Positions 43,486-50,238 of a DNA stretch of 59,980 nt are shown here, piece by piece. The notes below the pieces were generated by a model that had not been told where the DNA came from, did no database searches, and worked only from the letters and a program-made list of their open reading frames with translations. This DNA comes from Paracidovorax konjaci (GTDB lineage: Bacteria > Pseudomonadota > Gammaproteobacteria > Burkholderiales > Burkholderiaceae_C). The position numbers and the translations under genes were made by a program. How positions within the stretch are numbered: the first letter of the stretch is position 1; each line of letters starts with the position of its first letter. Location: positions 226,750-286,729 of the forward strand of contig NZ_FOMQ01000007.1 in assembly GCF_900112675.1 (NCBI RefSeq). The letters run 5' to 3'.

Positions 43486-43823
43486 AGCACGTTCTTGCTT
43501 GCTTGGCGCGTCCCTATGCCGCCCCCCTGCCTGGAGACAAACAGGGGCCCCGCCGAAGCGCGAATAGCGCGTCCCACGTAGTGGGCTCGGTGGGGGCGGG
43601 GTATGGGGTGCCAAACCCCATGTCGGACCGTGGTGCGCCTCGTGCCAGTTGTCATGGTCTCTGCTCTTTGTGCATCCCTGTCTCGGCGCTCGCGCCCGCC
43701 GGGCAAGCCTGCGCCGCACGTGCGGGCGCGTCAGCGCAGGAGCCGGCAGGCCCCCGATGGTAATCACGGGGATAACGAATAACGGTAGGCCGTGCGGTCT
43801 GTATTAGTACAAAAAAGGTTTGT
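43486..43823 (+). other. putative phage replication origin/packaging region
   Basis: A 338-bp non-coding, locally GC-rich stretch just before the replication initiator. It contains at least three clear hairpins: CCCCTG/CAGGGG (43524-43547), CCCAC-GTA-GTGGG (43573-43585) and ATGGGGT-GCCAA-ACCCCAT (43603-43621). Filamentous phages place their plus and minus origins and packaging hairpin in such an intergenic region. A short AT-rich stretch (about 43800-43820) before the initiator start may be its promoter. Confidence 0.6.
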
Positions 43824-45083
43824 ATGAGTCATCCGACTGGATCACGTGTTGATAAGCATGCAAAGGGTCATGCGGGCGCTTGTAACTTGGTTCTCGATGG
43901 GAATCAGGTGAAGGCTCGGCTGATCGCGGAGCGCACTGAATCTGGCGTGCCGGTGCATGTCGATTGGGTCCGATTTACCTGCCATCTGCGTAACGCTCCG
44001 ATGCCTTCCGTCGATGTTCTTTTCCCGGAAGAGGATTTGGAGCCTCTGAGCCAGTGGGACCGCGATCAACGTACTGTTCGTATTCAGCGCTTGCGCAAGT
44101 TCCTGCGTTTCGTTCCCGATGCTGATTTCTCGCCCAGCGTGCAGGCTTTCGAGTTGGCTGAGCGTGTAGCGGAAGCTTTGGGTTCTGATTTTTCCGTGCA
44201 TCCGGAAGCAAAAAAAGGGCACGATTTTTATCGTTGCCGCTGGAGCATTGAGCGAAATGGTGCGGAAGTCGGTTGGGTCGGATTCCTCGCATCTGGCGAC
44301 GGTCCTCGTCAGCGCGCGCAGGCAAAAACCATCCACGTCAATGTCTATGGCTCGGCGTGCACGTTTGCCCAAAGTGGCTGGCGCGACCATCTTGCAAACG
44401 TCATCGATGAGACCAAAGGATGGCTCACGCGGATCGATCTGGCGCTTGATTTTTTCGATGGATTGAGTGGTGGCATGGAGAGAGTCAAGGCCGACTATGA
44501 AGCAGGCTTGTGCGATGTCGGGGGGCGTCGTCTCAAGTGCAACATGGTGGGCGACTGGTGCGGGGGTAAGGCGCGCTCTTTTTATGTCGGGACGAAGGAA
44601 GTCGGAAAGCAGACTAACGTCTACGAAAAGGGTCATCAACTATTCGGTGATGCAGATACGTCTGCTTGGATTCGTGCTGAGTTGAGGTGGGGCAATAAAG
44701 CGCGTTTCTTGGAGACCGACATGCTGCGCCGTCCTGCTGATTATTTCCACGGCGCTAGTGACTGGCATGCCTCCCTTCTCCGGGAAGCAGAAGCCATTTC
44801 GTTCCCGGTGACGGTGCCTTGCGAACGCAAGCGTCAGATTGAAACTGTCCAGGGTGAAGCGGTGCGGAATGTTCGCTGGCTGCGTGAAGTTGCTGCGCCC
44901 AGTTTGGCAATTGCTTTTGAGTATCTGGGCGTCGATCACTTTATGGAGCTGGTCTGCGACAAAAAGGCTCCTGGCCGTCTCCAAAAATTCAGTCGCGGCG
45001 AAATTGCCGCCGCTTACGGTGCTGCATTCGAGCGCAGCAAAAAAGTTTCTCACGGCGCCGACGTTGGCCACGTCATGGCATAG
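43824..45083 (+). CDS. phage replication initiation protein (RstA/Rep_trans type)
   Basis: A 419-residue rolling-circle initiator, the counterpart of Ff gene II and CTX RstA. Recognisable parts are VHVDWVRFTC near the N-terminus, LTRIDLALDFFDG (about residues 203-215, the conserved acidic core), and SFYVGTKEVGKQTNVYEKGHQLFG, then SAWIRAELRWGNK, where Tyr residues are candidates for the nicking tyrosine. It follows the hairpin origin on which it should act, and the ssDNA-binding protein follows it. Start ATG 43824. Confidence 0.83.
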   Translation: MSHPTGSRVDKHAKGHAGACNLVLDGNQVKARLIAERTESGVPVHVDWVRFTCHLRNAPMPSVDVLFPEEDLEPLSQWDRDQRTVRIQRLRKFLRFVPDADFSPSVQAFELAERVAEALGSDFSVHPEAKKGHDFYRCRWSIERNGAEVGWVGFLASGDGPRQRAQAKTIHVNVYGSACTFAQSGWRDHLANVIDETKGWLTRIDLALDFFDGLSGGMERVKADYEAGLCDVGGRRLKCNMVGDWCGGKARSFYVGTKEVGKQTNVYEKGHQLFGDADTSAWIRAELRWGNKARFLETDMLRRPADYFHGASDWHASLLREAEAISFPVTVPCERKRQIETVQGEAVRNVRWLREVAAPSLAIAFEYLGVDHFMELVCDKKAPGRLQKFSRGEIAAAYGAAFERSKKVSHGADVGHVMA

Positions 45084-45113
45084 CTGTATCAATAGGCCGC
45101 AAAAGGAAAAACC

Positions 45114-45431
45114 ATGAAGTTCCAGACTGAAGTTGTCGTCCACGGTGTGAAGGAAAGCGAAGGCACGATCGAGGGCCGGGCTTACAGCAGCACTACGTTC
45201 CACTGCGAGGTGGATTTGTCTGAAAATTCTGCTGGTCGGAGCATTGGCCGTGCTACGCGCCCTTTCAAGCTCGGCGATGCGCGCGAATACGACAAGTGGG
45301 CGCACTTGGGTGCATCCCTTCCGATCAAGGCCATGGCGACGTTCGAAATGGCTGCGGGTGCGCAGGACGCAACAAAGCTCAAGCTTGTGGACATCAAGCC
45401 CGTTGAGCGTGCCGCGTCGAAGGCTGCTTGA
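45114..45431 (+). CDS. phage single-stranded DNA-binding protein (gpV-like)
   Basis: A 105-residue protein, 30 bp after the initiator. It starts MKFQTEVVVHGVKESEGTIEGR with alternating strands consistent with an OB-fold, and has a Lys/Ala-rich end. Size and position correspond to the ssDNA-binding protein that coats progeny plus strands in inoviruses. Sequence support for the family is moderate; gene order is the main argument. Good AAAAGGAAAAACC ribosome region. Confidence 0.65.
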   Translation: MKFQTEVVVHGVKESEGTIEGRAYSSTTFHCEVDLSENSAGRSIGRATRPFKLGDAREYDKWAHLGASLPIKAMATFEMAAGAQDATKLKLVDIKPVERAASKAA

Positions 45432-45432
45432 T

Positions 45433-45636
45433 ATGTACGTCATCCAATCCGCTACGACAGGGGCATTTCTTGCTCCGTCCGGCAACGGGGAGCCGGAATG
45501 GGTGATGTTGCTTTCCGAAGCTGGTGCAGTTGATGGGCTTGACGATTGCGCTCAGTTAATCGATGACCATGCAGAGCCTTGGCACCGCGCTCAAGTTGTC
45601 GATTTGTCTGCGTTGGGGCGTCCTGCCCGCTATTAG
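45433..45636 (+). CDS. small phage hypothetical protein (67 aa)
   Basis: A 67-residue protein starting MYVIQSATTGAFLAPSGNGEPEW, with an acidic middle (VDGLDDCAQLIDDHAEPWHRAQVV). It follows the ssDNA-binding gene by 1 bp. No known family. Similar short proteins occur at this place in other inoviruses, without assigned function. Confidence 0.55.
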   Translation: MYVIQSATTGAFLAPSGNGEPEWVMLLSEAGAVDGLDDCAQLIDDHAEPWHRAQVVDLSALGRPARY

Positions 45637-45656
45637 CTGCTTAATTTCGTTCCCGG

Positions 45657-45672
45657 TCCTGTATATACAGGA
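45657..45672. promoter_or_regulatory. 16-bp perfect palindrome before the coat-protein genes
   Basis: TCCTGTATATACAGGA is a perfect palindrome in the short gap ahead of the late genes. The CTGTATATACAG core closely resembles LexA-type SOS boxes (CTGT-N8-ACAG), so late expression could be SOS-linked. Confidence 0.6.
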
Positions 45673-45694
45673 TTATAACAATGGAGGATGGTAA

Positions 45695-45826
45695 ATGGAA
45701 GATGAGATTGAAAACGATGGCGGGCGGTGTTCGGAGTGCGGCCCCGATAACGTCGAGGAGCCGGACGAAGAATATGACGCCATCTATTTCTATCGGTGTC
45801 TGGAGTGCGGCCACGTGGAAATGTGA
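45695..45826 (+). CDS. 43-residue acidic zinc-ribbon protein
   Basis: A small gene with two CXXC pairs: CSECG and CLECG, separated by an acidic stretch, for a total of 43 residues. GGAGG stands 7 nt before the ATG. The arrangement predicts a one-zinc ribbon. It lies between the palindrome and the coat gene. Function unknown; transcription or protein-contact roles are possible. Confidence 0.6.
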   Translation: MEDEIENDGGRCSECGPDNVEEPDEEYDAIYFYRCLECGHVEM

Positions 45827-45897
45827 TTACAGCCGGTAGCCTCGCGTGCGGGGTTTCCGGGTGGCAATTTCGCTACCGTTTTTTGAAAGGGAAAAAC

Positions 45898-46128
45898 ATG
45901 TTTGCAAACACGATGGGCGTTGCCCGTAAGTACGGTGCTCGTGCCGTTTCGTCTCTGGCGCTGGTGCCCGTGCTGGTCGGCAATGCGTACGCCGCGCTGC
46001 CTGCTGACGTGAAGACCGAAACCGATGCGTACAAGACCGATGCGCTTGCGGCGCTCGGCATGGTGCTCGCGGCTGGTGTGGCAATCTGGGGCCTGAAAAA
46101 GCTGGGTCAAAAGCTCGGCTGGATTTAA
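45898..46128 (+). CDS. major coat protein (pVIII-like)
   Basis: A 76-residue preprotein. The signal peptide runs MFANTMGVARKYGARAVSSLALVPVLVGNAYA with cleavage expected before ALPAD. The mature chain of about 44 residues is acidic at the N-terminus (ADVKTETDAYKTDALAA), has one transmembrane helix (GMVLAAGVAIWGL) and ends in a basic DNA-contacting tail (KKLGQKLGW). This is exactly the plan of inovirus major coat proteins. Ribosome site AAAGGGA. An attenuator-like terminator lies shortly downstream, which would raise coat expression over later genes. Confidence 0.88.
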   Translation: MFANTMGVARKYGARAVSSLALVPVLVGNAYAALPADVKTETDAYKTDALAALGMVLAAGVAIWGLKKLGQKLGWI

Positions 46129-46131
46129 GCC

Positions 46132-46329
46132 ATGGCTGGTTCCGCCAATACCGCGACGGGAACTACTGACAGTGGTGTAACCGTCACTGTTTTGGTGGAG
46201 CCCGCTCCTGCTGATTCGGAGAATATTTCCGATATCTCGGCCCTTTGGGGCCTTTTTTTGGTCGCTGCGGTTGCGATATTTTGTGCACGGCGAATCGTGG
46301 ATTTATTCAGGGTGGACCATGCGGATTAA
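46132..46329 (+). CDS. minor coat protein candidate (65 aa)
   Basis: A 65-residue protein with an extracytoplasmic Thr/Ser/Val-rich N-terminal half and one transmembrane helix (LWGLFLVAAVAIFCARRI) with basic residues after it. It starts 3 bp after the coat-protein stop, as minor coat genes do in inoviruses. The terminator hairpin lies inside its coding sequence, over the codons for SALWGLFLV. Confidence 0.6.
   Translation: MAGSANTATGTTDSGVTVTVLVEPAPADSENISDISALWGLFLVAAVAIFCARRIVDLFRVDHAD
46239..46259 (+). terminator. attenuator-like terminator inside the minor coat gene
   Basis: GGCCC-TTTG-GGGCC followed by seven T residues, 110 bp after the major-coat stop and within the next gene. In Ff phages a terminator just after gene VIII limits transcription of later genes; this is the same device, here in coding sequence. 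Confidence 0.72.
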
Positions 46330-47653
46330 TAGGGGCATTTATGCCAAGTTCTGTCGAATTATCTTTTGCATTGGGATTGGCTTTGCTTGCTTGGGTCGCA
46401 TTTCGCTGAGTCATGCAGCGTATACCCAATTGACTCCCCCGCCTGGGTGGGTTGCTGGTTCTGGTGCAGGTGCGACATATCAGCCGCCTGCTGCGTCGGC
46501 CTGGGTTAACTCAAAGGCGATGGCGGATGCTGCTATTCGTTCTGCTTCTGCTACTTCAAAAATTAGAGTGGCGTTGCCTTTGTCACCTGCTGCATCGCGC
46601 GTTGCCGCTGGCGTGATATTTGCGCATCCTGCGTTGCGTACCGCCGTAGGCATTGCTACTTGGTTGGGTTTGGCTAATGTGGTTTGGAACGAGTTATTGC
46701 AGCGGTGGGAAGAACCGGGTACTCCGGGCGATCCTCTTGGCGGAAAGCAGTGGAAGGACCCCACTCAAAACCCTGAGGGCGGCTGGTATTCTTCTCACTC
46801 TGGTGCATGTAGTGCTCGTGCTGGTTTTGTTGCGTCTCATCGCCCTGGTGAAGGTGTTTATTATGTAAGCTCTGATGCTTCGGGTAAATGTAATTTCATG
46901 CTTAATGGCAATATTGTTAGTGAAATTATGGCTACTCGTGGGAAGGATTGTGAAGAAGATTGGTATGTGCCTATTTGTGAAGGCAAAGACCCAGTTCCGT
47001 TGACCGAAGAACAATTCAAAGACAAATTGGCGCCTAAGAAAATGCCCGAATCTGTACCGCGTGAAATTGGTCCGGGTGCATTGCCAGTCGATAAGCCGGT
47101 AGTTAATCCTGGCACGGATGGAAAACCAAAGCCGATGTTTATTCCTACCGGAAAGCCGATTCGCAATCCGAATTACGATCCTTCCAAGCCAATTTCTTCT
47201 ACGAATAAGCCATTTTTGCAGCCGGGTATTCGCGTTACCCCTTCGGGTACGGATGCAGAGCCTTGGAGAGTGGACGTTGAGCCGGTAGAGCGGCCTGTAG
47301 ATAGTGAAAATCCATCGGAAGAGCCGTTGCCGGATGAAGATACATCTGAAAAACCTGCGGAAAAAGAATTGGATTTATGCACATTGAATCCTGATATTTT
47401 GGCGTGTGCAAAACCTGATTTGGATGTTCCTGACGAGAAGATTCCCAAAAAGAACCAGGACGTTTCATATCAACCCGAAAATCTTTTTGGTGGCGGCTCT
47501 TGCCCTGCTGATAAGGTTGGGACCAGTCATTCTTTGAAGGTGTGGGATTGGCAACAGTCGTGTAATTACATTACTAGCTATGTTCGCCCATTGATTTTAT
47601 TGATGTGCTCCATTGCTGCCATGGTTATTCTTACTGCAGGGACTAGAACATGA
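46319..47653 (+). CDS. phage adsorption protein, TspB-like (pIII analogue)
   Basis: A 444-residue exported protein. It has a signal sequence (FCIGIGFACLGRISLSHA), an N-terminal domain with two large hydrophobic Ala-rich stretches, a Cys-containing domain (SGACSARAGF, GKCNFM, GKDCEEDWYVPICEG), a long Pro/Asp/Glu-rich linker (about residues 235-370; repeated KPxxNP and PSEEPLPDEDT segments) and a C-terminal domain with GGGSCPADK, LKVWDWQQSCNYITSYVRP and one membrane anchor. The last part matches the TspB family of neisserial filamentous phages. Place in the operon and layout fit the receptor-binding protein at the virion tip. Confidence 0.78.
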   Translation: MRINRGIYAKFCRIIFCIGIGFACLGRISLSHAAYTQLTPPPGWVAGSGAGATYQPPAASAWVNSKAMADAAIRSASATSKIRVALPLSPAASRVAAGVIFAHPALRTAVGIATWLGLANVVWNELLQRWEEPGTPGDPLGGKQWKDPTQNPEGGWYSSHSGACSARAGFVASHRPGEGVYYVSSDASGKCNFMLNGNIVSEIMATRGKDCEEDWYVPICEGKDPVPLTEEQFKDKLAPKKMPESVPREIGPGALPVDKPVVNPGTDGKPKPMFIPTGKPIRNPNYDPSKPISSTNKPFLQPGIRVTPSGTDAEPWRVDVEPVERPVDSENPSEEPLPDEDTSEKPAEKELDLCTLNPDILACAKPDLDVPDEKIPKKNQDVSYQPENLFGGGSCPADKVGTSHSLKVWDWQQSCNYITSYVRPLILLMCSIAAMVILTAGTRT

Positions 47654-47937
47654 AGATTGGGACGTGGATATTTTCGCTAGTGCAACCTTTGATTGGCAGA
47701 ATATTGACAGCTATTGGATTTTCCGTGGTTACGATTACCGGTTTTGATGTGGCAATTACTGCCGCAAAAAATCAGTTAATAACATCGGTAAATTCTCTTC
47801 CTGGCGATGTGTTGAGCATATTCTTGTTGGGTGGTGGCGGTATTGGTTTGGGGATGATAACCGCGGCCATTGCCACTCGGCTTTTGCTTTGGCAAATATC
47901 TAATGCGACCAGGATATTGGGAGTTAATCCCCAATGA
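47650..47937 (+). CDS. DUF2523-like minor coat protein (pVI analogue)
   Basis: A 95-residue membrane protein with three hydrophobic segments (IFSLVQPLIGRILTAIGFSVVTITG; VLSIFLLGGGGIGLGMITAAIATRLLLW). Gene order TspB, this, Zot is that of inoviruses, where DUF2523 proteins replace pVI. The ATG overlaps the upstream stop (ATGA) and its stop overlaps the zot start. Confidence 0.75.
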   Translation: MKIGTWIFSLVQPLIGRILTAIGFSVVTITGFDVAITAAKNQLITSVNSLPGDVLSIFLLGGGGIGLGMITAAIATRLLLWQISNATRILGVNPQ

Positions 47938-49043
47938 TTACTATTATTACCGGCGTTCCTGGGGCCGGAAAAACTCTCTACGCTATTGAAAAGCTGTTGT
48001 TGCCCTTGGTTGGAAAGACCATTAATGTCCCTGATGGGAATGGAGGCGAAAAGGAACTTCCTCGGACCATTTATACAAACATAAACGGTCTCTTGATCGA
48101 GCATGAAATTGTCGATACTGGCGGCGACTGGCTGAAAGCGGGCGGGGATTTTAATTTCGATGGAAATGAGTTATCTGCTAGGAATTGGCACAAATGGGCA
48201 AAGCCTGGGTCCGTCATAGTTATTGACGAGTTCCAAAAAATGTGGCCGCCTCGGCCCAACGGTGCTAGCATTCCACCCGACGTTCAGGCGCTCGATACCC
48301 ATAGGCATATGGGTGTGGATTTCATCCTGATTACCCAATCGGTCATGAATACGGATAGGCATGTGCATGCTTTGGGTGGGCGGCATTTGCACGTGCGTCG
48401 AGTTGCGAACATGGGGCTGGCGGTGGTGTATGAGTGGGACCACGTTTCCCGTTCGCTCATGTACTCAAAAGCGATTACAAAATCGCCGTGGAAGTACAGT
48501 AGGAAGGTTCAAAAGCTTTATCGGTCTGCTGAGGTGCACACAAAGCAACCGCGTAAATTGCCTGGGCTTGTTTGGTTTATTTTGGCTGCAATTGGCGCGG
48601 GCATTTACTTTGGTCCATCCGTTGTGCAGCGTCTGGGTGCTCGAATGAATGGAAGCGTAGGAGCGCCGGATGCCAAGCAAAATGCGCCTGCATCGGCTCC
48701 AGCTCATGCCCCTGCTGCTTCGGCGTCAGCGAACGCCGCCACGCAGGCCCCGCCCGATGAGAGAGTGGATTTTTTGCCTAGATTGTCAGATCGCCCGTGG
48801 ACAGCTCCCGCCTATGACCAGTTGCGCAAGGTCGTTGCTATGCCGCTCATAACTGGGGCCATGTGCATTAACGATGCATGCAAGTGCTACGCAGGTGGTT
48901 CCCGGTTGCTGGATGTGTCTTCTGACGCATGCCGGCAATGGGCCATCGATAGACCATTTAATGCGTATGTGGCTCAGCAGAGTGCTGAGGCCGGGCAGTC
49001 CGATGCAAAGCAGCCAGGCCATGCTGCTGATTCTCCTTCCTGA
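47934..49043 (+). CDS. zot: Zot-family morphogenesis ATPase (pI analogue)
   Basis: A 369-residue inner-membrane assembly ATPase. Walker A is ITGVPGAGKTLYA at the very N-terminus, Walker B is SVIVIDEFQKMWPP near residue 98, followed by FILITQS. The cytoplasmic ATPase ends near residue 210, then comes one transmembrane helix (LVWFILAAIGAGIYF) and an Ala/Pro-rich periplasmic part with cysteines (CINDACKCYAGG). Family members drive virion extrusion; Zonula occludens toxin activity is known only for CTX phage. It should contact a host secretin because the phage has none. Confidence 0.9.
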   Translation: MITIITGVPGAGKTLYAIEKLLLPLVGKTINVPDGNGGEKELPRTIYTNINGLLIEHEIVDTGGDWLKAGGDFNFDGNELSARNWHKWAKPGSVIVIDEFQKMWPPRPNGASIPPDVQALDTHRHMGVDFILITQSVMNTDRHVHALGGRHLHVRRVANMGLAVVYEWDHVSRSLMYSKAITKSPWKYSRKVQKLYRSAEVHTKQPRKLPGLVWFILAAIGAGIYFGPSVVQRLGARMNGSVGAPDAKQNAPASAPAHAPAASASANAATQAPPDERVDFLPRLSDRPWTAPAYDQLRKVVAMPLITGAMCINDACKCYAGGSRLLDVSSDACRQWAIDRPFNAYVAQQSAEAGQSDAKQPGHAADSPS

Positions 49044-49077
49044 CCCTTGTATGCTGCGCAAGAGGAGGAGGAAAAGC

Positions 49078-49284
49078 ATGTCTTATCACGACAGAGATTG
49101 GTATATCGACTGGTGGAAGAAGAAAATGAATTACGTCGAGCGCGCTACGTTCCGTGTGCCTGAGAACGTTCGTGCTGACTGGATACGGCGGTCGCGGTGG
49201 CGGCGAGTGTTTAGGCGCGTGGCGGTGCTGGTGTTTTGCCTTGTCGCTGCCATTGTGGTGAAGCGTTTGGTGAGGGGGATGTGA
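49078..49284 (+). CDS. small phage membrane protein (68 aa)
   Basis: A 68-residue protein: charged, Arg/Trp-rich N-terminal region (DWYIDWWKKKMNYVERATF; RRSRWRRVFRRV) then one C-terminal transmembrane helix (AVLVFCLVAAIVV). Excellent ribosome site (AGGAGGAGGAAAAGC). Unknown function; the strongly basic cytoplasmic face could bind phage DNA or assembly partners. Confidence 0.55.
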   Translation: MSYHDRDWYIDWWKKKMNYVERATFRVPENVRADWIRRSRWRRVFRRVAVLVFCLVAAIVVKRLVRGM

Positions 49285-49496
49285 TGACGATTGGAAGGAT
49301 TTTGTTGGTGGCCGTGGTGGTGATGTGGGCTGTGGTGGCCATGGAGCAGTACCGCGCTACGGCGGGGCAAATTGTCTGCCGGCCTCCCGCCGATGCTGAG
49401 GTTCAGTCAGCCGCGTGGATCAATGAGAACGTGTCCAGTTGGACCGGTGCTAAGGCAGTGGCTGAGCCAAAGTGCCATAGCGTGGGTGCGCCGTGA
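49284..49496 (+). CDS. small exported phage protein (70 aa)
   Basis: A 70-residue protein starting MTIGRILLVAVVVMWAVVAMEQ, a membrane helix or signal, followed by a short extracytoplasmic domain with two cysteines (QIVCRPPADAEV; EPKCHSV) that may form a disulfide. The ATG overlaps the stop of the preceding gene. The frame extends upstream, but the coupled ATG is the natural start. Unknown function. Confidence 0.55.
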   Translation: MTIGRILLVAVVVMWAVVAMEQYRATAGQIVCRPPADAEVQSAAWINENVSSWTGAKAVAEPKCHSVGAP

Positions 49497-49524
49497 TTTT
49501 TGCGCGTAGTTGCTGTCCGAATAG

Positions 49525-49546
49525 CGGCCCTTTGGGGCCGTTTTTC
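49525..49546 (+). terminator. terminator at the end of the phage morphogenesis operon
   Basis: CGGCCC-TTTG-GGGCCG followed by five T residues, 28 bp after the last small gene. The hairpin core is nearly identical to the attenuator after the coat gene. Confidence 0.85.
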
Positions 49547-49623
49547 ATTATTTGGCGCCCTATGCATTGCCTCGCAAACTGCGAATTACGTTCCCGGGGC
49601 ATAAAAAACATAGGAGGATTGCA

Positions 49624-50238
49624 ATGGGCCGGCTTGTTGGGTATGCGCGTGTCAGCACAAGGGATCAGGAAACCAGATTGCAGCTCGATGCGTTGGCGCG
49701 AGCGGGTGTTAGCGCTGTTTATGAAGAAAAGGCTAGTGGCGTGTCGGAGCGGCCTATGTTGCGTGAGTGCTTAGCTGCGTTGCAGGCTGGAGATGTGTTT
49801 GTGTTTTGGCGATTGGATCGGGTTGCGCGGCGCCTCGGTGATTTGGTTGCCATTGAAGAAGATTTGCGTGCTCGGGGCATCGCTATTCGGTCGTTAACTG
49901 AGCCATTTGATACGACCACGGCGGTGGGCGTTTGCATGTTTCAGACACTTGGTGCGTTTGCCCAGCTCGAGCGCGCCACCATTCTCGAGCGGTCTATTGC
50001 TGGGCAGGTGGCTGCAATTAGGCGGGGAGTTGTGTGGGGTGGTCGGGCTCCTGCGCTTGACGCTTCGCAGCGTGCTGAGGCTCTTGCGCTGCGTGCGGCT
50101 GGGTTGTCGCAAGTTCAGGTTGCTGCTCGGTTTGGAGTGTCTCGGTCCACCATTTCGCGATTAGAGGTGCCTCCTAAGCCGCGTGTGTTTACGCGTATGC
50201 CTGTCCTGGGAAGGTATTTGCAAGAGAGCGCTGAATGA
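49624..50238 (+). CDS. serine recombinase (resolvase/invertase family), probable phage integrase
   Basis: A 204-residue small serine recombinase. The catalytic domain starts VGYARVSTRDQETRLQLDAL (nucleophile Ser in RVST), has VFWRLDRVARRLGDL with the active-site Arg pair, and SLTEPFDTTTAVG...FAQLERATILERS. A C-terminal Hin-type helix-turn-helix follows (LSQVQVAARFGVSRSTISRL). GGAGG precedes ATG 49624, and it lies behind the phage terminator, so it has its own promoter. As the only recombinase in the element and adjacent to the right junction, it is the best candidate for integration. Confidence 0.85.
   Translation: MGRLVGYARVSTRDQETRLQLDALARAGVSAVYEEKASGVSERPMLRECLAALQAGDVFVFWRLDRVARRLGDLVAIEEDLRARGIAIRSLTEPFDTTTAVGVCMFQTLGAFAQLERATILERSIAGQVAAIRRGVVWGGRAPALDASQRAEALALRAAGLSQVQVAARFGVSRSTISRLEVPPKPRVFTRMPVLGRYLQESAE

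Noticed and set aside
43482-43763. A 93-codon frame from ATG 43482 after the tiny membrane peptide
   Set aside because: It runs straight through the three origin hairpins, and its Ala/Pro/Ser-rich composition looks non-coding.
49624-50238. Serine recombinase as a DNA invertase acting on a phase-variable segment
   Set aside because: No inverted repeats flanking an invertible promoter or gene were seen near it; integration is more plausible.
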